DNA of 64,000 nucleotides from Neorhizobium alkalisoli (GCF_007829835.1 NZ_VIWP01000001.1:124001-188000), one strand, 5' to 3'; shown: positions 8,115-16,609, numbered from the stretch's first letter. Numbers and translations are program-made. The notes: a model not told the origin generated them from the letters alone.

Positions 8115-8804
8115 ATGTCCAAGCTCGAAGTCCTGACCCCTGCCAACAGCCAGATCATCTTCATCGACCAGCAGCCGCAGATGGCTTTCGGTGTCCAGTC
8201 GATCGACCGGCAGACGCTGAAGAACAATGTCGTCGGGCTTGCCAAGGCAGCCAAGATTTTTGACATCCCAACGACGATCACCACCGTCGAGACGGAAAGC
8301 TTCTCGGGCAACACCTTCCCGGAACTGCTCGCCGTTTTCCCGGAAAACGATATTCTCGAGCGCACCTCGATGAATTCCTGGGATGACCAGAATGTACGCG
8401 ATGCCCTGGCGAAAAACGCAGCCGGTGGCCGCAAGAAGATCGTCGTCTCGGGCCTCTGGACTGAAGTGTGCAACACGACCTTCGCTCTTTCCGCCCTCCA
8501 TGATGTTCCGGATTACGAGATCTACATGGTTGCCGATGCATCCGGCGGCACGTCGCTTGAGGCTCACAATCGCGCCATGGATCGCATGGTTCAGGCCGGC
8601 ATTGTTCCGGTCACCTGGCAGCAGGTCTTGCTCGAATGGCAGCGCGACTGGGCCCGCAAGGAAACTTATGACGCCGTCACCAACCTGGTGAAGGAACATT
8701 CCGGCGCTTACGGCATGGGCATCGATTATGCCGTTACCCACGTCCATGGCGGCGCAGAGCGCGTCAAGCACGGCAAGCGCATCGGCCCGAACCCGGCCAA
8801 GTAA
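8115..8804 (+). CDS. Isochorismatase-like hydrolase, YcaC family
   Basis: A 229-residue alpha/beta cysteine hydrolase. It follows E. coli YcaC closely in outline: IIFIDQQ (catalytic D18), ERTSMNSWDD (R83 where most isochorismatase-like enzymes have Lys, as in YcaC), SGLWTEVC (nucleophile C119) and MVADASGG. The substrate of this branch is not firmly known; amides or nitrile-derived compounds have been proposed. ATG 8115 follows GGAGAT; the frame is open 36 bases further upstream but that start has poor context. It leads a gene set with XapX and an amidohydrolase, divergent from a LysR gene. Confidence 0.88.
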   Translation: MSKLEVLTPANSQIIFIDQQPQMAFGVQSIDRQTLKNNVVGLAKAAKIFDIPTTITTVETESFSGNTFPELLAVFPENDILERTSMNSWDDQNVRDALAKNAAGGRKKIVVSGLWTEVCNTTFALSALHDVPDYEIYMVADASGGTSLEAHNRAMDRMVQAGIVPVTWQQVLLEWQRDWARKETYDAVTNLVKEHSGAYGMGIDYAVTHVHGGAERVKHGKRIGPNPAK

Positions 8805-8814
8805 TGATCGACGG

Positions 8815-8850
8815 TGCTCCGGCAGGCCAATGCCGGCCGGAGCATTTTCC
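8815..8850 (+). terminator. Rho-independent terminator
   Basis: A 9-bp stem (8815-8823 with 8836-8844) with a 12-nt loop is followed by TTTT. It lies between the YcaC-type gene and the XapX gene, so it probably lowers read-through into the downstream genes. Confidence 0.7.
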
Positions 8851-8872
8851 CTGAAAACCTGAGGGTCTCATC

Positions 8873-9163
8873 ATGAAAGTCTATCTTTTTTCGCTCGGTG
8901 CCGGCCTTCTGGTGGGCATCATCTACAGCCTTCTCAATGTCCGTTCTCCGGCTCCGCCCGTCGTTGCCCTGATCGGTCTGCTCGGCATTCTTGTCGGTGA
9001 GCAGATCGTACCGCTGGCGAAAAGCGTCTGGGCGCGTGAGCCCGCGGCCCTTTCCTGGCTGCAGCAGGTCAAGCCGCACATGTTCGGCCATATGCCGAAG
9101 GGCGGCGAAAAGCCGGCCGCTCTTGCTTCGGTCAACCAGCCAAAGGCTGACGACAAGATCTGA
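8873..9163 (+). CDS. XapX domain-containing small membrane protein
   Basis: A 96-residue protein with two hydrophobic segments near the N-terminus. The stretch GLLVGIIYSLLNVRSPAPPV followed by ALIGLLGILVGEQ is the XapX (DUF1427) domain. The C-terminal half is soluble and basic. XapX proteins are repeatedly found next to isochorismatase-like hydrolases and amidohydrolases, as here, but their role is unknown; a membrane or transport role is a guess. The gene starts 23 bp after the terminator hairpin behind a weak ribosome site. Confidence 0.85.
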   Translation: MKVYLFSLGAGLLVGIIYSLLNVRSPAPPVVALIGLLGILVGEQIVPLAKSVWAREPAALSWLQQVKPHMFGHMPKGGEKPAALASVNQPKADDKI

Positions 9164-9257
9164 CGGCAGCGCCGTCCTCAGCGCTGCGGCAATCCTTGCC
9201 CGCGCTTTCATTTTCCCGGCCAAAGCCGCCGATCCCATCAAGACCGGAGCCGCTCCC

Positions 9258-11135
9258 ATGTTTGCAGATATCGTCCTCCACAACGGCCTGATCACCACGC
9301 TTGACCGCACCAACCCGAATGCAACCGCCATCGCCATCAAGGATGGCGTCTTCATGGAAGTCGGCACCGATGCCGAGATCATGGCGTTTGCCGGACCGGA
9401 TACGAGAATCGTCGATCTCAAAGGCAAGCGCGTGCTGCCGGGCCTCATCGACAACCACACCCACGTCGTTCGCGGCGGCCTCAACTACAATATGGAACTG
9501 CGCTGGGATGGCGTGCGCTCGCTCGCCGATGCCATGGACATGCTGAAACGCCAGGTGGCGATCACGCCGGCCCCACAGTGGGTGCGCGTCGTCGGCGGCT
9601 TTACCGAACACCAGTTCGTCGAGAAACGCCTGCCGACGATCGAGGAGATCAATGCGATCGCGCCCGATACGCCGGTCTTCCTTCTCCATCTCTATGACCG
9701 CGCTCTTCTGAACGGCGCTGCCCTGCGGGCCGTCGGTTATACGCGCGATACGCCGAACCCGCATGGCGGCGAGATCACCCGCGATGCGAACGGCAATCCG
9801 ACCGGCATGCTCATTGCCAAGCCGAATGCCGGCATTCTCTATTCGACGCTCGCCAAGGGCCCGAAACTGCCGCTCGACTATCAGGTCAATTCCACCCGCC
9901 ATTTCATGCGCGAGCTGAATCGCCTCGGCGTCACCGGTGTCATTGATGCCGGCGGCGGTTTCCAGAACTATCCGGACGATTACGAAGTCATCCAGAAACT
10001 CTCCGACGAGAACCAGCTGACCGTCCGTCTCGCCTACAATCTCTTCACCCAGAAGCCGAAGGAAGAGAAGCAGGACTTTCTCAACTGGACGCAGTCGGTC
10101 AAATACAAGCAGGGCAACGATTATTTCCGTCACAACGGTGCCGGCGAAATGCTGGTCTTCTCTGCCACCGATTTCGAGGATTTTCGCCAGCCGCGTCCGG
10201 AAATGGCGCCGGAAATGGAAGGCGAGCTGGAAGAGGTCGTGCGGGTTCTTGCCGAAAACCGCTGGCCCTGGCGTATGCACGCCACCTATGACGAAACCAT
10301 TTCGCGCTCGCTCGACGTGTTCGAAAAGGTCAACAAGGATATTCCGCTCGAAGGTCTGAACTGGTTCTTCGATCATGCCGAGACGATTTCGGAACGTTCC
10401 ATCGACCGTATCGCGGCACTGGGCGGCGGCATCGCCACTCAGCATCGCATGGCCTATCAGGGCGAATATTTTGTCGAACGTTATGGCCACGGCGTCGCCG
10501 AAGCCACCCCGCCGATCCGCCGCATGCTCGATAAGGGCGTCAACGTTTCCGCTGGCACCGATGCAACTCGCGTCGCTTCCTATAACCCCTGGGTCTCGCT
10601 GTCCTGGATGGTGACCGGCAAGACGGTCGGCGGCATGCAGCTTTATCCGCGTGCCAATTGCCTTGACCGTGAGACGGCGCTGCGCATGTGGACCGAAAAG
10701 GTCACCTGGTTCTCAAACGAGGAGGGCAAGAAGGGCCGGATCGAAAAGGGTCAGTTCGCCGATCTCGTTGTGCCGGACAAGGACTTCTTCAAATGCGCTG
10801 AGGACGAGATCTCGTTCCTCACCTCGGAACTCACGATGGTCGGCGGCAAGATTGTCTATGGCGCCGGCGATTTTGCGAAGCTGGACGAAAGCAATATTCC
10901 GCCAGCCATGCCGGACTGGTCGCCGGTTCGTAAGTTCGGTGGTTATGCCGCCTGGGGCGAGCCGGATGGCGCCGGCGCCCGTTCACTGCGTCGCACGGCC
11001 ATCACGTCCTGCGGCTGCGCAAGCGATTGCGGCGTGCATGGCCACGACCATGCCGGCGCATGGACGTCAAAACTGCCGATATCGGATCTGAAAGGCTTCT
11101 TTGGCGCTCTCGGTTGCTCCTGCTGGGCGGTCTGA
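9258..11135 (+). CDS. Amidohydrolase family protein (YtcJ-like) with Cys/His-rich C-terminal tail
   Basis: A metal-dependent hydrolase of the Amidohydro_3/YtcJ group, about 625 residues. The entry motif DNHTHV provides metal ligands H67 and H69; a further histidine in WFFDHAE and the late aspartate in SAGTDATR complete the expected site. The last 40 residues are unusual: C585, C587, C591, H594, H596, H598, then C620 and C622, outside the barrel. ATG 9258 has GGAG about 10 bases upstream. The same frame is open further upstream and from TTG 9123 would add a stretch resembling a signal peptide, so an exported form cannot be excluded. Confidence 0.85.
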   Translation: MFADIVLHNGLITTLDRTNPNATAIAIKDGVFMEVGTDAEIMAFAGPDTRIVDLKGKRVLPGLIDNHTHVVRGGLNYNMELRWDGVRSLADAMDMLKRQVAITPAPQWVRVVGGFTEHQFVEKRLPTIEEINAIAPDTPVFLLHLYDRALLNGAALRAVGYTRDTPNPHGGEITRDANGNPTGMLIAKPNAGILYSTLAKGPKLPLDYQVNSTRHFMRELNRLGVTGVIDAGGGFQNYPDDYEVIQKLSDENQLTVRLAYNLFTQKPKEEKQDFLNWTQSVKYKQGNDYFRHNGAGEMLVFSATDFEDFRQPRPEMAPEMEGELEEVVRVLAENRWPWRMHATYDETISRSLDVFEKVNKDIPLEGLNWFFDHAETISERSIDRIAALGGGIATQHRMAYQGEYFVERYGHGVAEATPPIRRMLDKGVNVSAGTDATRVASYNPWVSLSWMVTGKTVGGMQLYPRANCLDRETALRMWTEKVTWFSNEEGKKGRIEKGQFADLVVPDKDFFKCAEDEISFLTSELTMVGGKIVYGAGDFAKLDESNIPPAMPDWSPVRKFGGYAAWGEPDGAGARSLRRTAITSCGCASDCGVHGHDHAGAWTSKLPISDLKGFFGALGCSCWAV

Positions 11136-11239
11136 GGCCCAAGCGTCTCATCTTGAAAATCGGAGCGGGTGGTGCGTCGGTGCCGCCCGTTACTCTGTTC
11201 TCCGGCGGATACTACCCACATCTGCGTCCAAAATAGATT

Positions 11240-11279
11240 ATTGCATAAACGGCAATTAATTCGACAAAATTGATGCAAT
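11240..11279. promoter_or_regulatory. Inverted repeat upstream of the DoxX-like gene
   Basis: attgcat (11240-11246) and its complement atgcaat (11273-11279) flank an AT-rich 26-bp centre that also has caatt/aattg arms. It lies about 90 bp before the DoxX-like start and may be an operator for a new transcription unit, possibly for the same LysR protein. Confidence 0.35.
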
Positions 11280-11368
11280 TGTTGGCGACAATGTTTGTCG
11301 TCAATATCGCTCCATCAGCAGAAACCGAAGCCGATCCGACCGGGCGGCCAGAAATTTGAGGAGCAGAC

Positions 11369-11809
11369 ATGATCAATCAGACACCATGGCAACAGCAAAA
11401 GAGCGGCCTTGCCGCAACCGTGCTTGCCGCCCCTGCCACCCGGACCGCCGCCCTTCTGGCGCTCTGCGCGGCCTATATCCAGGGCCCGCTCACCAAGATC
11501 GTCGATTTTCAGGGCGCGATTGCCGAGATGAACCATTTTGGTCTTCAGCCGGCCGTCTTCTTCGCCATTGCCGTCATCGCCTTCGAGCTCGCCGCCTCTG
11601 CCATGGTGGTTCTCGGCTTCCTCCGCTGGGTCGGCGCACTGTCGCTCGCCGGCTTCACGCTTCTCGCAACCCTCGTTGCTCTTCGCTTCTGGGAGCTTGC
11701 ACCCGGCATGGAACGGAGCATGGCCGCCAATGCCTTTTTCGAACATCTCGGCCTCGCCGGAGCCTTCGTCCTCGTCGCGATCAGCGATATCGCCAAAGGA
11801 GATAAATAA
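11369..11809 (+). CDS. DoxX family membrane protein
   Basis: A 146-residue protein with four predicted membrane helices, matching the size and hydrophobic pattern of the DoxX/DUF417 families (KIVDFQGAIAEMNHFGLQPA after helix 1 is the typical region). Family members are associated with quinone or thiol redox functions, but no specific activity can be assigned. Its TAA overlaps the ATG of the following MFS gene (TAATG), so the two are translationally coupled. Confidence 0.82.
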   Translation: MINQTPWQQQKSGLAATVLAAPATRTAALLALCAAYIQGPLTKIVDFQGAIAEMNHFGLQPAVFFAIAVIAFELAASAMVVLGFLRWVGALSLAGFTLLATLVALRFWELAPGMERSMAANAFFEHLGLAGAFVLVAISDIAKGDK

Positions 11810-13413
11810 TGACTTCGCCCAAATCCTCTGGAGGCAGTTTTGCCCCGCTCGCGCAGCCCGTATTCGCAGTCCTCTGGGCCGCAACCGTGCTCGGCAATAC
11901 AGGCAGCTTCATGCGCGACGTCGCAAGCTCCTGGCTGATGACGGATCTTTCGGCCTCTCCGGCCGCCGTTGCCATGGTTCAGGCCGCCGGCACGCTACCG
12001 ATCTTCCTTCTTGCCATTCCGGCCGGCGTGCTGACCGACATTCTGGACCGTCGCAAGTTTCTCATTGCCGTCCAGCTTCTGCTTGCCTCCGTCAGCATCA
12101 GCCTGATGGTTCTTGCCCAGACGGGAATGCTCTCCGTCAGCGCGCTGATCGGCCTAACCTTCCTCGGCGGTATCGGTGCCGCCTTGATGGGTCCGACCTG
12201 GCAGGCGATCGTGCCTGAACTGGTCAAGCGCGAGGATGTCAAAAGCGCAGTTGCGCTCAACTCGCTCGGCATCAACATCGCCCGGTCGATCGGACCTGCG
12301 GCCGGTGGGCTGTTGCTTGCCGCCTTTGGTGCCGGCATCACCTACGGCGCCGATGTCGCGAGCTATATCATCGTCATCGCAGCACTTGTCTGGTGGCCGC
12401 GTGCCAAAAATGCCAATGACGCCTTGTCGGAAAACTTCTTCGGCGCGTTCCGGGCGGGGCTTCGTTACACCCGTGCCAGCCGGCCGCTGCATGTCGTACT
12501 CCTCCGGGCCGCAATCTTCTTCGCCTTCGCCAGTGCCGTCTGGGCTCTGTTGCCGCTGGTAGCGCGCCAGCTGCTGGGCGGTAACGCCAGCTTCTACGGC
12601 ATCCTGCTCGGCGCCGTTGGTGCCGGTGCGATCGGCGGGGCGCTGATCATGCCGAAACTGCGTGCAAAATTCGATGCCGATGCGCTTCTGCTTGGATCGG
12701 CTATCGTTACTGCTCTGGTGATGGGTGCTCTTTCGCTCGCTCCGCCGCAATGGGTTGCCATCGTCGTCCTGCTCTTCCTCGGCGCTGCCTGGATTACCGC
12801 GCTGACGACGCTCAACGGTGCCGCTCAGGCCGTCCTGCCGAACTGGGTGCGTGGTCGCGGTCTCGCAGTCTACCTGACCGTCTTCAACGGTGCGATGACC
12901 GCCGGAAGCCTCGGTTGGGGTGCGGTCGGCGAGATTGCCGGCATCCCCGGCACCCTGCTGATCGGCGCGGCCGGCCTGCTCGTTGCCGGGTTGATCATGC
13001 ACCGCCTCAAGCTGCCCTCGGGCGAGGCCGATCTCGTGCCCTCCAACCATTGGCCGGAACCGCTTGTTGCCGAACCGGTTGCCCATGACCGTGGCCCGGT
13101 CCTGATCCTGATCGAATACCATGTCGAAAAGCATCACCGTACCGCCTTCCTTCACGCGCTCGACACTCTGTCGGACGAGCGTCGCCGGGACGGTGCCTAT
13201 GGCTGGGGCGTGACGGAAGACTCGGCTGATCCGGAAAAGATCGTGGAATGGTTCATGGTCGAATCCTGGGCCGAGCATTTGAGACAGCACAAGCGCGTCT
13301 CGCATGCCGATGCCGATCTCCAGGGCAAGGTTCTTGCCTACCATACAGGCCCGGAAAAGCCCGTCGTGCGGCACTTCCTGACCATCAACCGGCCGGGCAG
13401 GGTTTCTGACTAA
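11809..13413 (+). CDS. MFS exporter (MFS_3/EntS type) with C-terminal ABM-like domain
   Basis: A 534-residue protein. Residues 1 to about 410 form a 12-helix MFS transporter of the MFS_3 group (AGVLTDILDRRKFLIAVQ is the loop 2-3 motif), related to enterobactin exporter EntS. Residues from about 425 to 534 are soluble, beginning RGPVLILIEYHVEKHHRTAF, and resemble dimeric ferredoxin-like antibiotic-biosynthesis-monooxygenase (ABM) domains. This fused layout occurs in other proteobacterial MFS_3 proteins. SD AAAGGAGAT precedes ATG 11809. The exported compound is unknown. Confidence 0.85.
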   Translation: MTSPKSSGGSFAPLAQPVFAVLWAATVLGNTGSFMRDVASSWLMTDLSASPAAVAMVQAAGTLPIFLLAIPAGVLTDILDRRKFLIAVQLLLASVSISLMVLAQTGMLSVSALIGLTFLGGIGAALMGPTWQAIVPELVKREDVKSAVALNSLGINIARSIGPAAGGLLLAAFGAGITYGADVASYIIVIAALVWWPRAKNANDALSENFFGAFRAGLRYTRASRPLHVVLLRAAIFFAFASAVWALLPLVARQLLGGNASFYGILLGAVGAGAIGGALIMPKLRAKFDADALLLGSAIVTALVMGALSLAPPQWVAIVVLLFLGAAWITALTTLNGAAQAVLPNWVRGRGLAVYLTVFNGAMTAGSLGWGAVGEIAGIPGTLLIGAAGLLVAGLIMHRLKLPSGEADLVPSNHWPEPLVAEPVAHDRGPVLILIEYHVEKHHRTAFLHALDTLSDERRRDGAYGWGVTEDSADPEKIVEWFMVESWAEHLRQHKRVSHADADLQGKVLAYHTGPEKPVVRHFLTINRPGRVSD

Positions 13414-13445
13414 GCTTCCCACTGGCATGATGCTGAACATTAGAA

Positions 13446-13478
13446 AGGGCCGGAACGGAAACGTTCCGGTCCTTTTTT
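13446..13478 (+). terminator. Rho-independent terminator
   Basis: A 12-bp stem (13446-13457 with 13462-13473, one G-U pair) with a GAAA tetraloop runs into a T-run. It ends the DoxX/MFS transcription unit. Confidence 0.9.
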
Positions 13479-13756
13479 CTCCATTCTCCCACCTCGATGC
13501 AGCTTTTGATTGCCGCCATACGGACGAATGCTGTGAAGATGGCGACAGCGTCGCCGTTCGAACCTTTAAAAATTCCATTATATGAAAAACACGAAAGCCG
13601 AACATCGTATTATGAGATTCGGTTTGACGTTCTGCTTTAAAATCTGGCACGCATAGAAAATCGGCAAAAAGCCGGGCTACCATATGACGACAAGCTGCCT
13701 TTCTGGGAACCAAGCCTGTTCCTCGAATGCTTTCGGCTGCCTTGAGGAGAACGATC
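13479..13756. promoter_or_regulatory. Leader/promoter region of the DAO-type oxidoreductase gene
   Basis: The 278 bp between the terminator and the oxidoreductase start carry an AT-rich centre at about 13565-13660. Within it lies a two-part element listed separately (13577-13619) that is repeated upstream of the IclR gene. No small gene or RNA hairpin is evident in the rest. Confidence 0.5.
13577..13619. promoter_or_regulatory. Putative IclR composite operator, copy 1
   Basis: Block A (atgaaaaaca at 13582-13591) and block B (gtattatgaga at 13608-13618) are separated so that the two ATG cores lie exactly 30 bp apart. The same two blocks with the same 30-bp phasing occur at 16571-16606 between the IclR gene and the amino-acid transporter. 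The intervening bases differ, which is what is expected for a protein-binding element rather than a recent duplication. Confidence 0.6.
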
Positions 13757-15079
13757 TTGGGAAAATTTTCGCCTTTTGAGACAACGCTCTGGTTCGCCAC
13801 CGCCGTGCCGGCGCCGCCGACGGCAAAGCTGGCCGGTCGCGTTGAGGCCGATGTCTGTGTCGTCGGAGCTGGTTATACGGGCCTGACGACGGCGCTTGAA
13901 CTGGCCCGCAAGGGCGTGAAGGTCGCCCTCGTCGAGGCGCAGGAAGCCGGTTTCGGCGGCTCGGGCCGCAATGCCGGGCACTGCACGCCGACATTCAGCT
14001 ATTACAGCCTGGATTCGCTGAGAAAGATGCTCGGCGAGCCTTGGGCCGAACGTATCATCCATCGCCAGACCCGCGCCAACGACCGGGTGGTCGAGATGAT
14101 GTCGACCTATGACATCGACTGCGAATGGGTGCAGAACGGCTATATCATGGGCGCCCTTCGCCCCGGTGCGATGTCGACCATGCAGGCCAAGTCGGATGCC
14201 TATGCCAGCGCCGGTGCCCGTTGCCGGGTCATCGGCAGGGAAGAGGTCGAGGCAATCACCGGCAGTCCGCGTTTTTATGGTGCCTGGTATCACGCCGAGG
14301 GTGGCCACGTGAATCCGCTCTCCTATGCCCGCGGTCTGGCACGTGCGGTCATTCAGGAAGGCGGCCAGGTGTTTACCGGTTCTCCGGTCGAGGATGTTCA
14401 GCCGGAAGCTGGCAAGTGGTCTGTCCGTACGCAGGGCGGCAGTGTGCTTGCCGACAAGGTCATCTTTGCGACGGGTGCCTATACGGTTGGCGGCTGGAAG
14501 GGTCTCGACCGCAGTTTCCGCATCAAGAAGGTGTTCATCGCGGCAACCCAGCCGCTGGACCCTGAGACGCGCAAAAAAGTTCTGCCGAACAACACGACCA
14601 TGCATGACGGCCGCGGCGACATCTATGTCTACAAATACAATCGCGAGGGCCGCATCGTTGCCTCGATGTTCCCGATGGGCCAGCGTGGCGTCGATCCGGA
14701 CTATACGCGTCAGGTGATGACCGAGCGCCTGAAATTCCTGCATCCGCAGATCAAGGAAGAGATCCGCTGGGAGTATTTCTGGTACGGCGAGCTCGACATG
14801 CAGATGCGCACCATTCCGCGGCTCTACGATCTCGCCCCCGGCGTCATTGCCTGCACCGGTCTTTCCGGTCGCGGTGTGCCGACCGGCTCCATGCTGGGCG
14901 GCATCCTCTCGGAATGGGCGCTCGGCGTGCCGGAAAAGGATCTGTCGCTGAAGATGGAGCCGCTGCACAAGGCGCCACTGTTCATGTCCTTCGCGCCGGC
15001 CATGCGCCTGCGTTATTTCCGCATGCAGGAAAACCGCGCAACCCGCAAGGAGGGCGCAGCCCTCGTGCCGCACGCGTAA
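13757..15079 (+). CDS. DAO-type FAD-dependent oxidoreductase
   Basis: A 440-residue flavoprotein of the D-amino-acid oxidase superfamily (COG0665). The FAD Rossmann motif is GAGYTG at 37-42, with E60 closing the beta-alpha-beta unit, followed by GFGGSGRNAGHCTP, the family's flavin-contact region. The C-terminal RTIPRLYDLAPGVIACTGLSGRGVP is the second FAD site. Such enzymes oxidise secondary or primary amines of amino acids. TTG 13757 is preferred because GAGGAG sits 7 bases upstream; ATG 13727 is in frame but lies before that site. It precedes an SDR gene and probably belongs to the IclR-controlled catabolic set. Confidence 0.85.
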   Translation: MGKFSPFETTLWFATAVPAPPTAKLAGRVEADVCVVGAGYTGLTTALELARKGVKVALVEAQEAGFGGSGRNAGHCTPTFSYYSLDSLRKMLGEPWAERIIHRQTRANDRVVEMMSTYDIDCEWVQNGYIMGALRPGAMSTMQAKSDAYASAGARCRVIGREEVEAITGSPRFYGAWYHAEGGHVNPLSYARGLARAVIQEGGQVFTGSPVEDVQPEAGKWSVRTQGGSVLADKVIFATGAYTVGGWKGLDRSFRIKKVFIAATQPLDPETRKKVLPNNTTMHDGRGDIYVYKYNREGRIVASMFPMGQRGVDPDYTRQVMTERLKFLHPQIKEEIRWEYFWYGELDMQMRTIPRLYDLAPGVIACTGLSGRGVPTGSMLGGILSEWALGVPEKDLSLKMEPLHKAPLFMSFAPAMRLRYFRMQENRATRKEGAALVPHA

Positions 15080-15094
15080 TTGGGGCTTACATCA

Positions 15095-15793
15095 ATGACG
15101 AAGAAGACCATACTCATCTCCGGCGGCAACCGTGGCATCGGCGCTGCGGCGGGCAAGGCTTTCATGGAAGCCGGCTGGAACGTTTCCCTCGGCATGCGGA
15201 CGCCGGCCTTGCCGGATTGGGCGGATCCCGACACCGTCCAGGCGCATGCCTATGATGCGCTCGATGCGGGCTCGCCGCTTGTCTGGGCCGCTGCTACACG
15301 GGAAAAATTCGGCCGTATCGACGGCGTCATCGCCAATGCCGGCATCATGGTGCGCAAGACGGCCGTCGAGGCGACGGACGAGGAATTCGCCTCGCTGATG
15401 GATGTCAACGTCAATGGCCCCCGCCGACTGGTCAAAGCCTGCTGGGACGATCTCGTTGCCAGCGGATCCGGCCGTGTCGTTATCGTCGCATCGCTTTCGG
15501 GCAAGCGGGTCAAGTCGGCGGCCTCCGGCTCCTATTCGGTGTCGAAATTCGCAGCCCTCGGCCTGTCGCATGCAATCCGTCATGCCGGGTTCGACAAGGG
15601 TGTGCGCGCCACCGCCATCTGCCCAGGCTTTGTCGCGACGGATATGGGGCTTCCGCTGGCGGGCACCACGCCGGGCGAGACGCTGACCCAGCCGGAAGAC
15701 ATTGCAAGCTCGATCCTGCATGTCGTCAACCTGCCCAACCGGGCAAGTGTTTCGGAATTCTGGGTCAACTGCCTGCTCGACGATTCCTATTGA
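15095..15793 (+). CDS. SDR family oxidoreductase
   Basis: A classical short-chain dehydrogenase/reductase of 232 residues. The NAD(P) motif is GGNRGIG at 10-16, NAG at 81-83, and the catalytic triad S135, Y147 and K151 (YSVSK) is intact. ATG 15095 gives the standard N-terminus; an upstream in-frame TTG would add five residues. It lies 15 bp after the oxidoreductase stop and is likely co-transcribed, perhaps acting on the carbonyl product of that enzyme. Its 3' end overlaps the convergent IclR gene by 7 bp. Confidence 0.88.
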   Translation: MTKKTILISGGNRGIGAAAGKAFMEAGWNVSLGMRTPALPDWADPDTVQAHAYDALDAGSPLVWAAATREKFGRIDGVIANAGIMVRKTAVEATDEEFASLMDVNVNGPRRLVKACWDDLVASGSGRVVIVASLSGKRVKSAASGSYSVSKFAALGLSHAIRHAGFDKGVRATAICPGFVATDMGLPLAGTTPGETLTQPEDIASSILHVVNLPNRASVSEFWVNCLLDDSY

Positions 15794-16557
15794 TCGACGA
15801 TCGCGGCGATCTCTTCTCTCAGGATCATGGCGTATTGCTCCAGCGTGCCGGGCGTCAGCTTGGCGCTCAGGATCGTGAAGCCCAGCGAAGCGTTGGGCGT
15901 CACACCATCGGAGAAGATCGGCACGGAGACACCGGCAATGCCGGGAATGAGTTCGCCGACATCGATCGCATAACCGCGGTCACGCGTCTCGGCGATCAGC
16001 CGGCGAACCTTGTCCGCGGTCAGGTCGCGATAGGCCGCATAGCGCTCGATATTGGCACGGATGATGAATTCCTGCTCGTCCTCGTCAAGGAAGGCGAGCA
16101 TCGCGATCGATCCCGGCCCGACGCCGAGCGGCACCGAACCGCCGATCGATCCGGTCAGGGTCGGCACGACGCATTCTCCGTCGCGCCTGTCGAGACAGAC
16201 GGAATCGTGGTTGAGCCGTGCCATCAGATGGATCGTGTCGCCGGTGCGGCGGCGGATACGGGTGAGGGCCACTTCGCAGCGGCTGATGATGCCGGGGCCA
16301 CGCGCGGCGCGCGCGCCGTAAATCGCCATCCGGGCGCCCAGCCTGTAACAGCGCTTCTTGTCGTCCCGCGCCAGAAGCTTGTGGCCGACAAGCGTGTTGA
16401 GGATCCGGTGACAGGTCGCCGTGTTGAGGCCGGAGCGCGCCGTCAGATCCTTGAGTGTGACGCCATTGACGCCGCCATCGGCAACCAGGTCGAGCAGGAT
16501 GACCGCACGATCCAGAAGCTGTGCTCCGCCGGATGAAGATTGAGGGCTCTTCGTCAT
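15787..16557 (-). CDS. IclR family transcriptional regulator
   Basis: A 256-residue IclR regulator with an N-terminal winged helix-turn-helix (LKDLTARSGLNTATCHRILN) and a C-terminal GAF-like effector domain ending in GTLEQYAMILREEI. It is divergent from the amino-acid ABC operon and convergent with the SDR gene. Two matching composite sites, one upstream of the oxidoreductase/SDR pair and one in its own promoter region, suggest it controls both arms of the block. Confidence 0.9.
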   Translation of the reverse strand: MTKSPQSSSGGAQLLDRAVILLDLVADGGVNGVTLKDLTARSGLNTATCHRILNTLVGHKLLARDDKKRCYRLGARMAIYGARAARGPGIISRCEVALTRIRRRTGDTIHLMARLNHDSVCLDRRDGECVVPTLTGSIGGSVPLGVGPGSIAMLAFLDEDEQEFIIRANIERYAAYRDLTADKVRRLIAETRDRGYAIDVGELIPGIAGVSVPIFSDGVTPNASLGFTILSAKLTPGTLEQYAMILREEIAAIVDQ

Positions 16558-16568
16558 AAAATCTCACA

Positions 16569-16609
16569 TTATGAAAAACAACTGTTCGATTACTTGTATA
16601 ATGAGAAAT
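16569..16609. promoter_or_regulatory. Putative IclR composite operator, copy 2
   Basis: Blocks atgaaaaaca (16571-16580) and gtataatgaga (16596-16606) reproduce the element at 13577-13619 with identical 30-bp spacing of the ATG cores. The site lies 12-50 bp upstream of the IclR start and about 135 bp upstream of the transporter operon, so it could serve for autoregulation and for control of the operon. Confidence 0.6.

Noticed and set aside
13624..13657. TTGACG with CATAGA as promoter of the DAO oxidoreductase gene
   Set aside because: Spacing exceeds 20 bp and the -10 match is poor.
12154..15073. Two long minus-strand open frames opposite the MFS and DAO oxidoreductase genes
   Set aside because: Low-complexity Arg/Asp/Gly-rich translations without domains, mirrored by confident plus-strand genes.
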